Under the pieces are notes generated by a model, which saw only the letters and a program-made list of their open reading frames with translations, searched no databases and was not told the DNA's origin. This document shows positions 36,451 through 48,590 of a stretch of 64,000 bases of DNA, piece by piece; the stretch's first letter is position 1; each line of letters starts with the position of its first letter. The position numbers and the translations under genes are program-made. The stretch comes from Schistocephalus solidus. Its lineage: Eukaryota > Platyhelminthes > Cestoda > Diphyllobothriidea > Diphyllobothriidae. The DNA lies in NCBI GenBank assembly GCA_017591395.1, contig WEDG01006564.1:52479-116478 (forward strand). Direction: 5' to 3'.

Positions 36451-37077
36451 GGAAGCGAATTCCCGTACCGAACTGCGGGCATTAAAAGTTCTGCTGAACC
36501 AGTTGGACTCCTGATGAATTCTTCACCTCAACTTTCTGCGAAAACCCAAAACGGTTTTTCCGAAGGATTATTCTGACATTTACACATAAATTTCTGATGA
36601 AAGGAAAGGCGCAGCATTGGAAACGTGAACATACACGATACAGAACACGGGAAAAGATTGTGCACTTACGGGAGATTCGACCCTCACGCAACTGCGTTAT
36701 GCAGCTGGAGAAAATCAGCAGAACAGGTGTTTGGACGTATAGCTAGCTTCTATGCGAGTTTACAAAGCTCGGAACCGTGCGGGTTCCTAAATCCCAAATC
36801 ATTTAAGACAGATTGGGTAAGATAGGCATTTACTGAGACCGAGGAGCGCACACGAAGCTGAAGAACTAGGTGCCCTAAGCTATCGTTACATGCAAGTGTG
36901 GGTCACTGTACCCCGTTAAGGCTCTTAGACCCCAGCGCGTATCTGCCTGTGTCTGTGTCGGCGAATGACGCCCGATGATTGGCTGGTGCTAAGTCGGGCG
37001 GCTCCAGGCGCGTATCGATCGGGAGTGGACTCCCATATTATCTGCATGGTTAACCATTTAATATTATTTATACTACT
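36451..37077. other. No recognisable feature
   Basis: No motif or known repeat seen. Confidence 0.4.
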
Positions 37078-37145
37078 GGCTGCCCGTAGGCGGGAACGCC
37101 TACAAAGAGCGCTGGGGATCAACTGGTGAGACCGATCCCTCATTC
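37078..37145 (+). repeat. Small family R fragment
   Basis: Contains the GAGCGCTGGGGATCAACTGG and ATCCCTCATTC phrases in family R order. Only the 5' half of the hammerhead region is represented and the CTGANGA box is degraded. Confidence 0.4.
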
Positions 37146-40097
37146 ATTAGCAATTAATTGACTAAGCATGTGGCTGAGATTCTTTCTATAGCCCCTGTGG
37201 AGGTTATGAAGAATCAGTAAACTTATTAGAATTTACTTTTACCTAATACATTTATTTGTATTTCAAACCGCTGTCCTGGGGGTCACCACAATAACAAAAA
37301 ATCCAGACTGTTAAAAATCTTCCTATAATCAAATTTATACGGACAAACCAACAGACCACCTGTGCGCGTTCATTCAGCAAACCGATCCGTGAAAAGTCTT
37401 CCAATGACGGACAAAACCCCGAGGACGAAAAATAAGACAAAGGGATTGAAGCCCAGATAGAAGTTTACAATTAGAAAAAAACTTAAAGACCAAAGAGCCC
37501 CGGTAAGAGTCCTAGGTTATCTAAACCAGTTTCCACTGCTTTATCGGTGGGCATCCGTACGTTAATTGAAGCCTCAACGTTTAAATTCTGGCGTTTAGAG
37601 TAAAAAACCTGTCATTGGACTTGTCAGTAGTCTTTCACTTGTTCCCTCAGCGCCAAAATTTCACATTAGTCCTACAATCCGTATTGACAAATGATCAGTA
37701 AATACAAGTCTATACTGAGGCCTAAAAAGCCGCTGAGCAAAGAGTTTACCAAAGACTAGAATGAACACTCTCTGCTCAAGGGGACTCGCGTGGCGACCTT
37801 ATTCCTATCCAACCGGATGGCCCTGGAAATTGCAAACGGTGCAGTAGACATTTGGCAGTCAACCACTCAACTCTTGAACTACGAGACCACACCGTCCACC
37901 TATGAGAAACTAAAATGGCTATTTTGAGCAATTTACGTCAAAAAAGAGCTTTTAGTTCCAGCTTTTAGTTTCCAGTTATGAAATTATCACGGGATAATAC
38001 TTCGATGAAGTTGATTGTTACATTACGCGGTGGGCTCATCGATGGCTTGGACGTGTATTTGCTTAAAATAGAAACAAATTTGCACTGCCTTCATCCAATT
38101 TTTCTCCCCTTATTCCCACTTCCACCCATATAAAGGGGATAGCAAAGAGTTAAGATGAGTGGAAGTAGACATGAGCGCAGTGGCTTAAAGGAGCTAAATC
38201 ATTCATCTACGCGTACCACACCCGGTTCACCGCGTGCTAGCCGCTAAACGACGTTAACTCAAACAATTCGATCATACACGTAAGCTCAGTTTGCCCATAA
38301 CCTTAACCATTGAGTCGTTTTAACGTCATATCTCTCATAACCACAACCGAAGTTCATGCAAGATTTGAGAGATCCGCTTTTCCGGAAGCTAGGAAAATCT
38401 GTCCTCCGGCAGCAACGTAGGGGAAATTACTTAATTTGGCATCAAATTAATTGGGTTCTTAAACCAGCTTGTTGGATTCTATAGATAACAATAACAGAAT
38501 GAATTGTTTCACAAGGCCCTTCGTACTGTCGATGGTTGGATGTTATATGCCCATGCGTATATTGCATTGGGGCTTGTCCTTTCTATAGGCATGGATGGTG
38601 CTACTCAAAGATCTATTTTAGGCGCATAAACGGCTCCTGCTTTTGACTTTAGCATAGATTTTGTGAGTGACCATCTCATGTTAATCGTACAGTGAAAAGG
38701 TTGCCATTCTACACCACCATCAGCCAACACCCCTCCGCCCACCGAAATGCGTGAATCTAGCCTTTCAACAAGAAAAACCTTTTCAATTATTGTTATTTGA
38801 CAGCAAGTTGCTGGTAGTCTCGTTAGGCTTTCTCAGTGAACGACAAAATGCACATAGGCATTTGAGGACTGACCAAATGCGTAATCCGTCAAGTTAACAA
38901 ACTCTTTTTGGAGAGCAGGCATTGTAACCCACCACAGCCCCTCCCCCAAAAGGAAGCTCGCAGTTTTTTTAATCCAAGTAAAGAATAATTGAGGTTCATC
39001 GCCGTTCTTTACTTTGGCGGACTTGGATTTAAAACCAAAGACCTTGGTATTACGTTAACCTTTATAGACTGATCGTAGTCCACACACGAGTAAAGCGGCT
39101 AACGCGAGTCCATCCACAGGCAAATGAACGTCTGGCACACAGCCTGCAGTGAGATCCTGATCCCGATTGTTCCACTACTAGGATTCAGGACAAACTAAAA
39201 TGGCAACCTACGGAAGGAAAAAACTCATCCCGATGTTCCAGGGTGTTGCATTAAATTCCTGGGAGAGTACCGCCAAGGTTTTGTTTAGGGTTCTGTTAAG
39301 ACATGAAAATATATACCCTGCCTGATATTTTGCGCAAGGGCAGGGCCTCATTTATCCGTGTCTTACTAAAAAAACCTTCCATCGTTAAGTTAATTTTTGG
39401 CTTATTGCGGTTTTGCAAGTCAAAGGAGGCCCAATTGTAAACCCCATTGCTGCTTTCTCAACCTCCAACTTGAACGTTGCAGCTTACTTAATATCAACGT
39501 ATGACTTGTTTTATTCGAAAACAAAACAGTTTGAAACTCTGACATTGTGATTCCCGATGCATAATTCGAATTCGTATTCGAATTTATAATTTCTGGGATC
39601 AGGGCGGCAGAAACTTACGTAGTAGCCCTCGACTTCCGAATCGTCCTTTTTGTAGGAGACAAATTGCGTTGATGGCGATGAGGTCCATTAATTAGGTAAC
39701 TATTTGTACCGGCCAGAGACCGTTTCCACTCTGGTGGATGTTTTATTGTAAAAAGTGTATTATGAGCTCTTAGAACGAGAGCATTTATGATTTGGAGACT
39801 AAACATGTCTTAATTTGCAGTGTTTTAGTCCTCAAGGGTTCTCTTCGATAGGCTCTGTCAGATGGTAACAGTGCATCTTAAGGCAATTTTTTACCGCATC
39901 TGGTTGTCTCTTCCGTTTTATGAATGACTTGTCAGAGTTTAGCTGAACTGTGTCCACGGATAGTAGACAGCTAAATTCTATTAAATTATTTAATTTCCAT
40001 GAACTGTTATGTGATGTCGGAAATGTCGCCTTTTCCGATTAAAGTTTCTCGGAGTGATATTCTCTAGTTTGTTAGCCGTTCGACGCACTTACCTGAG
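37146..40097. other. No recognisable gene in about 3 kb
   Basis: AT-rich sequence with many stops. A TTAGGG-like flank phrase (ATTAAATTCCTGGGAG) occurs near 39250 without the minisatellite. Probable intron. Confidence 0.4.
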
Positions 40098-40285
40098 TGT
40101 AGAAGCAGACTGGCTGACGATGGCAAATAACCCAGAAACGGCCAGTCTACTCTCCCTTATCTTTGCCGCCAATATTCATCTGCATTTTTTTCTACTAGCC
40201 GCTGTGGGGCTGCTGACAGGGCTCGAGAGTGAGCCTCAAGACGGAGCGGAACGAATGATTTCTCTTAGCGATCAGTGAGTGTTCA
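40098..40285 (+). repeat. tRNA-Arg-type repeat: hammerhead and linker part
   Basis: GACTGG (40108-40113) followed by CTGACGA, a decayed stem II and GAAACGGCCAGT, then the CTCTCCCTTATCTTTGCC phrase and the full linker with GGGCTCGAGAGTGAGCC and GATCAGTGAGTGTTCACCAA. No tRNA-like part is present. Confidence 0.75.
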
Positions 40286-40792
40286 CCAACGAATACAAGT
40301 GGCAGAATTCACAAAAACTTCGTGCAATCATCCACCAAGTCTTTGTGTTAACCTCTTCGGTCAGATGATTCCAGTTTGCCCTGTAGTACTTCTACCCTCT
40401 CATCCTAAAACAACGCAGCTGTGTCGTTTACTTTACAGGCAGAAGAATATCCCGATCGACACCTGTGGTATGACACCAACGGTTCCGGGGAATCCTGTTT
40501 TCTAAGTGATGCGGAATTTCAGGCAAGTCAGAGCTCTTAAAAGTATTTCTGCTGCCTACGATTCAGCCCAACTACAATCTGCTCCCTCCTCTTTCCTTTT
40601 CACAGCGTTCTTCTCCTCGAAAAAAATGCGCCACGTGCAAAATTGTCTGCCACACCTCTTGCATCCCCAAGGTGCGTCCTCTTCACTGGTTGTAACTGCA
40701 AGATTGCCTCTTTGATTGGTAAAGAGGGCGAGAGCTTTCATTTAATGTAATTAAACGCTTCTTAAAATATTTCAAAATTGACATAATCAATA

Positions 40793-41100
40793 AATTTGAA
40801 GCATTTTCTCCTGGGTATGAATTTAAAGCAGGCGTATACAGCAGGATTTATTGGTACCAAGAAATTTCGTGACGGCTTATCAACTGCAACCCGTCTTTGC
40901 ATAATACAAATAACGAATAAAAGTGGACAGCATTTTAAATTAACAGAAAATCAATACATAACAGCAAGGTCCAGTGGACAACGTAAATAACTTCAGAACA
41001 GAAAATGTGGGGGAGAAGCTTATACAACTAAAACCATGAAGCATCTAGGGTGAAAATCACCAAGGCAATTGTAGATTGATCACGTGGTCTAGTTGCTTAC
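40793..41100 (-). repeat. PLE terminal direct repeat, 3' copy
   Basis: Matches 42593-42900 base for base with about a dozen differences and a constant offset of 1800. It lies at the 3' end of the minus-strand PLE and includes the last codons of the tail (CKQLDHVINLQLPW) and the sequence after the stop. This is the pseudo-LTR arrangement of Penelope-like elements. Confidence 0.85.
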
Positions 41101-42744
41101 AAAGAATTGGTTTCTCCCTACGTATATACGCTGCTTCCAAGTAGCGCAAAGTCTGAGTTGTTCGTGCCCGAACAAGTACTTGGAAATCTGTTTTGAGGTC
41201 TTAATAGTGACCACTGTCTAGTTTTTGTTTAGTAATCTAAGAACGTGGTAGTTTATTTTCTTGTTTAAACAACCAATTAGGTAAATTTTCAGCGGCTCTG
41301 GCTGCTAATTGCCTTTGCGTTCGCCCAATGTACTTGCATCCACAAGTGCACGTGAATTCATAAACACAATTTGGGGTGGCTTGTAACGGCAAGGCATCCT
41401 TTGGATGGTTGATTGGCAGTCTTCTAGTACAATTGATAAAGATGAGCTGAGCTGCATTGTATGTTCTTCCTTTCGTGCAGCATAATCGTCGCTTGATCGT
41501 ATTATAAATATTGTCACCCTTAAAGGGTAAGTATATGCTAACGGGCTTTTTTGGAACTGAATGTTCCACCACTTTTGGTCGTAAGGTGTTGCTATATTTT
41601 TGAATAAAACGTGCAGGATATCCACAGTTAAGTAATGCTGATTTGATGCAGGCGATTTCTGTATCCAGAGTTTCACTAGAGCAGATATTTCTCGCCCTTT
41701 GAAAAGTGTATGTACCGAATTTCGTTTCCATTGTACTGGTACAAAGCTTTTAAATTGCAAGTATTGCCCTTTCCAAGTTTTTTTGTGGAAGACAGAGTGC
41801 CTTATTGAGCCATCATCCTCTCTGAACATGAGGACGTCTAGCAAAGGTAGCGTGTTGCTCTGTTCCATGTTCATTGTAAATTTTATCTTATGATGCAATG
41901 TATTCATGGTAGAAAGAAGGTCTACGGCGTCTTTCTTCTTATCAACAATCTCAAATCTATCATCTACGTATCTTCTGTATAATGTTGTCATCTTCAATTA
42001 GGAGGACACCTTTTCTTCTAAGTGACCCATAAAAACATAGGCGAAGGTTGGTCCGAGTGGACTTCCCATTGCGACTCCATCAATTTGTCTATAGATTTGC
42101 CCATTAAACAGCAGTTGAACATTTTTGGTGCAAAGTGTCAACAATTCACGTAGTACTTCGGGCGACAGACGGGTTTTAGCCGCAGGTGCGCATATAACAT
42201 CTATTGTTTCATCCGATGGTACATTTGTAAATAAAGATTCCACGTCCAATGAAATCATACACTTACCGGCGATGTTTAAGCGCTTAATTTCTTCAATAAA
42301 ATGAAAACTGTCTTTTGTGGTATAAGTGGAAAACAGTTTTCGAATTGGTGATGATGAGTGAAACGGTCTCACTTGAGTCTTCAATTTTGATTGTGTAAGG
42401 TGGTCCAAATTTTTTATCGTTGGACGTAATTTGCCCCTACGGAGAATCTTGAAGAAATCCACTGGATACTCCTTGCTATTTATGCAGTTCTGAAGAAATT
42501 CAATCCGTGTATTTTCCTTCGTTATTTGGCATTTTAAATGTGAAAGTCTGTCCAAAGACTTAATTATATCTGATGGGAGGTGTTGTTTGAGAAATTTGAA
42601 GCAATTTCTCCCGGGTATGAATTTAAAGCAGGCGTATACAGCAGGATTTATTGGTACCAAGAAAATTCGTGACGGCTTATCAACTGCAACCCGTCTTTGC
42701 ATAACACAGGTAACGAATGAAAATGGACAGCAGATTGAATTCAC
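41040..42744 (-). pseudogene. Penelope-like element with internal deletion
   Basis: A minus-strand polyprotein from 42744, whose start lies inside the terminal repeat. In order: an N-terminal region (IIKSLDRLSHLKCQITKEN, about residues 80-100), reverse transcriptase motif A SLDVESLFTNVP, motif B QIDGVAMGSPLGPTFAYVF, an in-frame stop at about 42000, catalytic RRYVDDRF (about 41960), LPLLDVLMF, a frameshift near 41690, a YLPFKGDNI linker, the GIY-YIG halves CVYEFTC and KYIGRTQ (about 41350-41310), a stop at 41237 and the tail. The segment that normally holds the ADKG and GLPKIHK..PLRPI blocks is absent between KNLDHLTQ and motif A. That points to a deletion of a few hundred codons, consistent with a body of only 1.8 kb. 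Inactive. Confidence 0.9.
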
Positions 42745-42900
42745 AGAAAATCAATACAGAACAGCAAGGTCCAGTGGACAACGTAAATAACTTCAGAACA
42801 GAAAATGTGGGGGAGAAGCTTATACAACTAAAACCGTGAAGCATCTAGGGTGAAAATCACCAGGGCAATTGTAGATTAATCACGTGGTCTAGTTGCTTAC
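42593..42900 (-). repeat. PLE terminal direct repeat, 5' copy
   Basis: The upstream partner of 40793-41100. It ends at 42900 exactly where similarity between the two copies stops. It also forms an inverted repeat with 43050-43325. Confidence 0.85.
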
Positions 42901-43325
42901 CACGTTCTATGATTACTAAATATATACTAGACAGTGGTCACTATGTAGACCTCAAAACAGCTTTCCGAGTACTTTTTCGGGCACGAACAACTCGGACTTT
43001 GCGCTATTTGGAAGCAGCGTATATACGTAGGGAGAAACCCAACCTTTGTAAGCAACTAGACCACGTGATTAATCTACAATTGCCCTGGTGATTTTCACCC
43101 TAGATGCTTCATGGTTTTAGTTGTATAAGCTTCTCCCCCACATTTTCTGTCCTGAAGTTATTTACGTTGTCCACTGGACCTTGCTGTTATGTATTGATTT
43201 TCTGTTAATTCAAAATGCTGTCCATTTTCATTCATTACCTGTGTTATGCAAATACGGGTTGCAGTTGATAAGCCGTCACTAAATTTCTTGGTACCAATAA
43301 ATCCTGGTGTATACGCCTGCTTTAC
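42901..43325 (+). pseudogene. Opposed PLE 3' fragment (nuclease tail plus terminal repeat)
   Basis: The plus strand encodes the GIY-YIG domain end and tail (from about 42909: ITKYILDSGHYVDLKTAF, then RTLRYLEAAYIRREKPNL) without stops, followed by a terminal repeat (43050-43325) inverted relative to 42593-42900. It is a 5'-truncated copy of the same subfamily placed head to head with the larger element. Confidence 0.85.
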
Positions 43326-43370
43326 AATCAGTAAAAACGTTATGGTCGACTGCCTGTGTGTGTGTGTGTG

Positions 43371-44115
43371 CCCCCTAAACGGGCCACGTGGTAGATGCGT
43401 TGGACCAATGCGGGGGCCACATTAAGGCACGGCAGGCGTTATTCGGGTTGCACTCCCATAACAAATGCCAAACATGGAGGTGTTGTGGTACGCCTAGGGG
43501 CGGCTTGGGCTTAGGGGACCCAGCCGCGCCAGCCACCTGCGTCCTCTCCCGCCTCCGGTCTTCTTGACTCTGTCTTGACACCGTGTTCAGGTGGGGGAGG
43601 AGGAGAGAGTGCGGTAGATGCTGCGCATGTCTACTATCACTTTGAACTAAATCACTCGCAAGTCACCGTCCCTGCTCTACTTTCCCATGGAGCATACGGT
43701 GGACATCGTTGGACTACGACGGTCGAACTGTCGTGTGTGTTTTACCCCCTAAACGGGCCACGTGGTAGATGCGTTGGACCAACACGGTGGCCACATCAGG
43801 GCACGGCAGGCGTTATTCGGGTTGCGCTCCCATAACAAATGCCAAACATCTGGGTGTGGTGGCACGCCCAGGGGCGGTTCCGGCTGCGCCAGCCACCTGC
43901 GCCCTCTCCTATCTCCGGTCTTCTTGACTCTGTCTTGACACCGGGCTCAGGTGGGGGAGGAGGAGAGAGTGCGGTAGCTGCAGCGCAAGGCTACTATCAC
44001 TTAAAACTAATTCACGCGCAAGTCACCGTCCCTGCACCACCTGGTGTGGAGCATACGGTGGACCTCGTCGAAATCGACGGTTGAACTGTCGTGTGTGTGT
44101 GTGTGTGTATGTGTG
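43371..44115 (+). repeat. Tandem family B repeat, two units of about 374 bp
   Basis: The phrase CCCCCTAAACGGGCCACGTGG starts at 43371 and again at 43745. Each unit then holds GGCGTTATTCGGGTTG, the CGCCTAGG/CGCCCAGG box, GGTCTTCTTGACTCTGTCTT, GGTGGGGGAGGAGGAGAGAG and the GAGCATACGGTGGAC end. The second unit runs into a (TG)n tract. This is the cleanest view of the family B unit. Confidence 0.88.
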
Positions 44116-44150
44116 TGTGTGTTTGTGTGTGTGCGCGCGCGCGCGCGTGA
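44092..44150. repeat. (TG)n/(CG)n microsatellite
   Basis: TG run with minor interruptions, ending in CGCGCGCGCGCG. It follows the family B end as smaller TG runs do in other copies. Confidence 0.9.
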
Positions 44151-44619
44151 CATTAAAGTGCGAAGAATCTGTCATTTAGTCAGCGGATGCATCAAAAATC
44201 ACGCCTGAAATTAACTGATGCTGTCTGCGTGACCTGGAGCTCGAAAGCAACGATGACAGGACTTACTACTGTCACCATCAGATAACCATCACCATCGGGT
44301 AACCGGATGGAAAATTATTGACGTGCTAGCAGTGATGAACTTGACTGCTGGAAAACGTAAAGTATCATGATTTCCTCCAGGAATGAGTAGGGACACGTGG
44401 TACCGGATGCAGGTTTACTTAGGATTTACTGCAAACGAACCACGGGATTTTGAGGTGGAGTTAAGTTAAGATACTATTATCTTGTGACATTTCTGTATTT
44501 ATTGTATCCGTATTTTGAAGCTTTGCAGGCAGAGCCTTTGATGACCCTATTTTTATAATATATTTTCGAATACTTACACTCAAATTACCATTGAAAGCAT
44601 AGCGAATGTGGTCATATCA
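44151..44619. other. No recognisable feature
   Basis: No motif recognised. Confidence 0.4.
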
Positions 44620-45150
44620 CGTTTAAAAACCTTGTTAAAAGGAAACGTTTTCGTTCACTGTGATGCAGTACGAAAAAATGGGGATTACAAAGCATTTTGC
44701 AAAGTTGGCGGTAAGTTGTTGTAACAGACAGTTGTTGTCCTAACTTCCGCAAACAAATATTTTTAAACACGGGAATGCTTTCGGCTGTCATCATCTCACT
44801 TAGTAGTGATTTCCAGGATCGGACTACACGTTGGCTGAAGGAAAACTTCCTATTATCTAGCCGCAACAGTTCGCTTGCGACTTTGTAGAGGGGCAAGCTC
44901 AATGAATTCCTCCGGGCTAAGTGAGGAGCCATGGCCACGTACAATCCGGAACATTCAGTGCAGGTTACTACTTAGTCGCCTCAATGATAAAGATGATAAG
45001 TAAATTCAACCTCTTCTGTTACGACAAATACTTCGGACAATCAAACATTTTCGTTGCCTTGCGTTGCACCTGCTTGAGGAGGTCGATAAATTTCCTCATG
45101 CACGGTGTAGCTGCTGGTCTTATAATGACGCCGAAAAGTCTTCCGAAGAG
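44620..45150 (-). pseudogene. CR1/Jockey-type LINE tail (5'-truncated)
   Basis: Minus-strand remnant of the C-terminal end of a non-LTR reverse transcriptase polyprotein. The upstream part reads DLLKQVQRKATKMF followed by a KRLNLL stretch, with stops, the usual post-polymerase 'LExVQRRATK...YExRLxxLxLxSLExRR' block. The downstream open frame (44944-44612) contains LRLDNRKFSFSQRVVRSWKS and SIPVFKN, the usual 'xxxFFSxRVxxxWNxLPxxVVxAxSxxxFK' end block. The catalytic domains are absent. Assigned to CR1-like LINEs from the motif style only. Confidence 0.7.
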
Positions 45151-46060
45151 TTCAGAATAAATTTTATTGCACGTCTGATTCAGTGTAAAGTACAAGTTGC
45201 CTTTTAAGCAGGTTCTTAAAGTGTTCTAACGGCATTAGATGTGGAGTTGTCCAAAATATATGTCTTAATGTCTGCCAACCGTAGTCAAACACCAGGTCGA
45301 AAGTACCAAAGGCCTACATATGGGTTCAGTGGTCGACAGGGCCTTAGAATATACAAGCTGAACAGGTAACGCCAAAGGAAAAAAATATATTCTGCCCTGC
45401 AGTGAGTACATGCGGGTAAATAGTAGGGTATATTTCTATATCTGGATTTATCAGCCGATCCATCGGTGATTACAAGGTGATTTCGGGTTTGCAAGCATGG
45501 ACTGCAAGACATTGGAACTAACTTGAACATTCAGTAGCACGGTTGCGGTCTCCAACGGAAGGATTTGCCACAGCTGTATACACTGACGGTCGTGAACAAT
45601 GGTCATCTGGTTTGCAAGAGGAAGCATCTTGATTTGGGTGCTGTGAGGTTTGAGGTTCGTCGGCAACTCCAGTGGGGTAATGGTTTGCACGAAGAGGAAG
45701 GTGTTCCTTGTAAACAGAAGGTCTTGTCGCGTGGTCTTAATGTGCCATTCCAGCAATGAAACCGATCAACCGGAAGGATCTTTTAGCATCCAATTCCTTT
45801 CAGATGTTCCCTCCCCGGCTGTTAGCCTAGACGGCCTGTGTTATTTACTTCTCTAAACCAGGATGTTTGATAATTCCACCAATGCAGCAGGCCACCTCTT
45901 AACTGATGGTGTTGGTCTACAAAGTCCGTTCTAGATGACATCTAGGTAGGGTTGTCTTCTATGACCGCCATAACAGGAAATGGGAATCGGAACCTCCAAG
46001 CCCACCTAAAATAGATAGCCTTGTGGTAACTTTCAGCAAGTATAAATATTTTCGTGTCTT
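45151..46060. other. No recognisable gene
   Basis: Short open frames on both strands around 45451-45860 have no known domain. Confidence 0.35.
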
Positions 46061-46195
46061 ACGTCTAAAACCAAGCCTAACATACAACTAAATTGTAGCC
46101 TTATTCTTAATCTTTGCCTTAATCTTAACCTAAATCCTACAGTTAACCCGAATTCAAACCTTAACCATGAAAACCCCTATAAGGAGAAGCTAAAA
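46061..46195. repeat. TTAGGG-like dispersed block (complement strand)
   Basis: Degenerate CCTAAC, CCTTAATC and CTTAACC units, the complement of the blocks at 23160 and 48345. Confidence 0.5.
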
Positions 46196-46360
46196 ATACC
46201 GTAGCAAATCTTGCGATTAATTCACGTTTAACCTGTTCGCCGTACACTCTCTCCGTAACTGTGCTCTAAAAAACAAATGCTTGGTTGATGAGCGCTCCTT
46301 ACTCAGAAAGGGGACTCACATATCACGTTTCACCTTGGAGCTAACTCTGGGGGCCAATAA

Positions 46361-46535
46361 GCAGCCATATGATTAAATATATAGTTATATATGTATAATA
46401 TATATATCATTATATATAATATATAAAATAATTTAATACGGCCACCGTAAGCAGCCATATGATTAAATATATATAATTATATATATATCATTATATTTAA
46501 TATATAAAATAATTAAATATATATAATTTTTATAT
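46361..46535. repeat. AT-rich tandem duplication, 90-bp period
   Basis: GCAGCCATATGATTAAATAT starts at 46361 and again at 46451. Each copy continues into a long AT-only stretch with nested palindromes. A GGCCACCGTAA phrase lies between them. Confidence 0.8.
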
Positions 46536-46794
46536 ACATATATATAATTTAATATTAAGTTTTTGTTAAAATTATATTCAAAGCATCGCCTGTCAAAGTG
46601 AGGAAAATATGAGCAACCGCAGTTCCTTGTAACTTTTACATATCTAAAATCAATCCTCAGTTTTGAGTCGTCAATATATTTTCGGAAAAATTGTCATCCG
46701 TTGGAAAAATACTGAATAACATGAGAATAATTTATGTATCCATCAGACTAGAGATGGGAAAAGGACCACCCTCCTCTCGGAATGCAGAGGACAT

Positions 46795-46915
46795 TGCGCT
46801 AAATTTCTGGTATTATACCTATTTCCGTGTCCTAAATGTAACCCTGGTCCAAACCACAACCCTTAATCCTAACGTTAAACTTCTCGTTAATCCTAATCTT
46901 TACTTTTATCTTGCT
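46795..46915. repeat. TTAGGG-like dispersed block (complement strand)
   Basis: Begins with the shared GCGCTAAATTTCTGG flank and continues with CCTAAATGTAACCCTGG and CTTAATCCTAACG units. Confidence 0.5.
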
Positions 46916-48299
46916 TCGCTTGGGAACTAGCTGAAAGCCAACTTTATTACTTGGCAGTCCAATCCTCTATGGTTCCCGGTGGAAGGACACACACAAAATA
47001 TCCCTGCCCTAAATTATTTAAATGCGTAACCGTTGGTTTCTGCATCAGTGTGTGAGTGAGCGTTTGTCATCCCTGGCACTCAAAATGTCGCTCGAAACGT
47101 TAGTTGCTCTGTCACAAACGGTCAAGATCGCTACTTAATAACTTCAAAGAGGACAACGTTCGAAGGGACTTTTTCATTAATTTTTCATCACGCTTATGCA
47201 GTTGCCTGCATAGAAAATTGTTGACGCACGGCAGTGTGCATTCACTGAGAGGAAACTTGGGTACTCTGTTGGACGGACGTTGGCGGGACAGAAAACATAA
47301 CCAGGTATATGCGCCCGCGACCACGGGGGAGTGAGCAGGTATCGAGGAGAGTCGATGATTGGCTGCCCATGCAGGGTCGTGACGTGAACGTCTAACGTGG
47401 CCGTTGAGCCTGCACAATTTTCATCCGCACTGCGATCGCACGGCCGCACTTCCGCACAGATTGCCTACCTATTAAAAAAACCCTAACTTTTTGTAACATA
47501 ACTGAAAATGGCCTCTGGCGGAATAAGGACAACCTGTTGAGGCTGAAAGTGAATGACAAAAATTGGGTAAAGCAAATCTCCGTGGGTAGATAGACTACTT
47601 CTAATGAACCACATGCCAGCGGATCTGAAACGGGGTCGCGCCGGGGTACGCAGTTGCACAAGTGGCCGACATCTTCGGATTCTCCGCAGAAACTGTGTCC
47701 TATGTGGAATTACGTTACTGGTCATGGGTAGCATTTTTGAACATTGTATGTTCTGTGAGGTTATGTCTATGTTGCCTGACTCTTACGAAATGATCAAATC
47801 TCAGCTGTAGTCTGCATCAGGCGGAATGCTTGTGTCGGGATGAATTTAACTGACGGACGCAGACTAGATGTGGGGAATATGAACCCTCAGTGTTGCTTTA
47901 CGACTCTGAACTAGGTCATGGATTAGTGTCTGCGCGATCACCTCCTAACGCCCTGATTCCAGCCGCCCAGATAAACACAAATGGCCCACGTTTCGCCATG
48001 AAATTTGGAGAACTGGTAAAAGAACCTTGTATTTGCTAAGAGAAGCAAAGAGGCGAGATCCAGGAAGTAGTCGTACCATTTATTGATCGCGTCTTCTTCT
48101 TCATGTTCTCCAAATTCTTGGATTTTCCGCTGTTAACCTGATCTTACAAGCATACGCGTGTGGCATTTAATGAGCAGTACAGTACTCGAACATGTGCATG
48201 GTTGTGATGACGTTACTTCGCTCGAAAGGCAAATCTGGTGGGGATGCCTTGTATGATTGCCTTAACTGCACTCATGAAAAAGGAACCGACCACATTACA
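46916..48299. other. No recognisable gene
   Basis: Overlapping open frames on both strands at 47100-47810 look coding by length but have no known domain and no consistent frame preference. I do not call them. Confidence 0.35.
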
Positions 48300-48590
48300 T
48301 GTGGCTTTGTGCTAAATGCCAAGGATATTATTTCTTATACTAAGGTGGAGGCTAGGGTTAAGTTTAAGTTTAGGGTTAGGTTTAAGTTTGAGTTTAAGGT
48401 CAGTGCTGGGGTTATGGTCATTATTAGGCTAAGCGTTAAGGTTATTATCATGATAACTGCAGGGTCGATGTTAAGGCTGGGCTAGAGTTAAGCCTTAAGA
48501 TGAAAGTTTAGTTTTTTGTTAGGGTTAATGTTAACGTTAAGACACGGGTCGTGTTACCTTCCTGAAATTTACCGTAAGACCACTTATTGT
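48300..48590. repeat. TTAGGG-like dispersed block
   Basis: GTGCTAAATGCCAAGG flank, then GGTTAAGTTTAAGTTTAGGG and related units to about 48545, then the GTTACCTTCCTGAAATTTAC flank also seen at 23375. The best-preserved copy of this family here. Confidence 0.6.

Noticed and set aside
36590..36600. CTGATGAAAG as another hammerhead core
   Set aside because: No stem II pairing, no second GAAA box at suitable distance and no repeat context.
34765..44115. CRISPR-like or operon-like interpretation of the tandem repeats
   Set aside because: Unit lengths of several hundred bases, no spacers and an animal genome context.
47112..47734. Several overlapping open frames on both strands
   Set aside because: No domain, conflicting frames and no exon signals. 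Probably a chance low-stop region.
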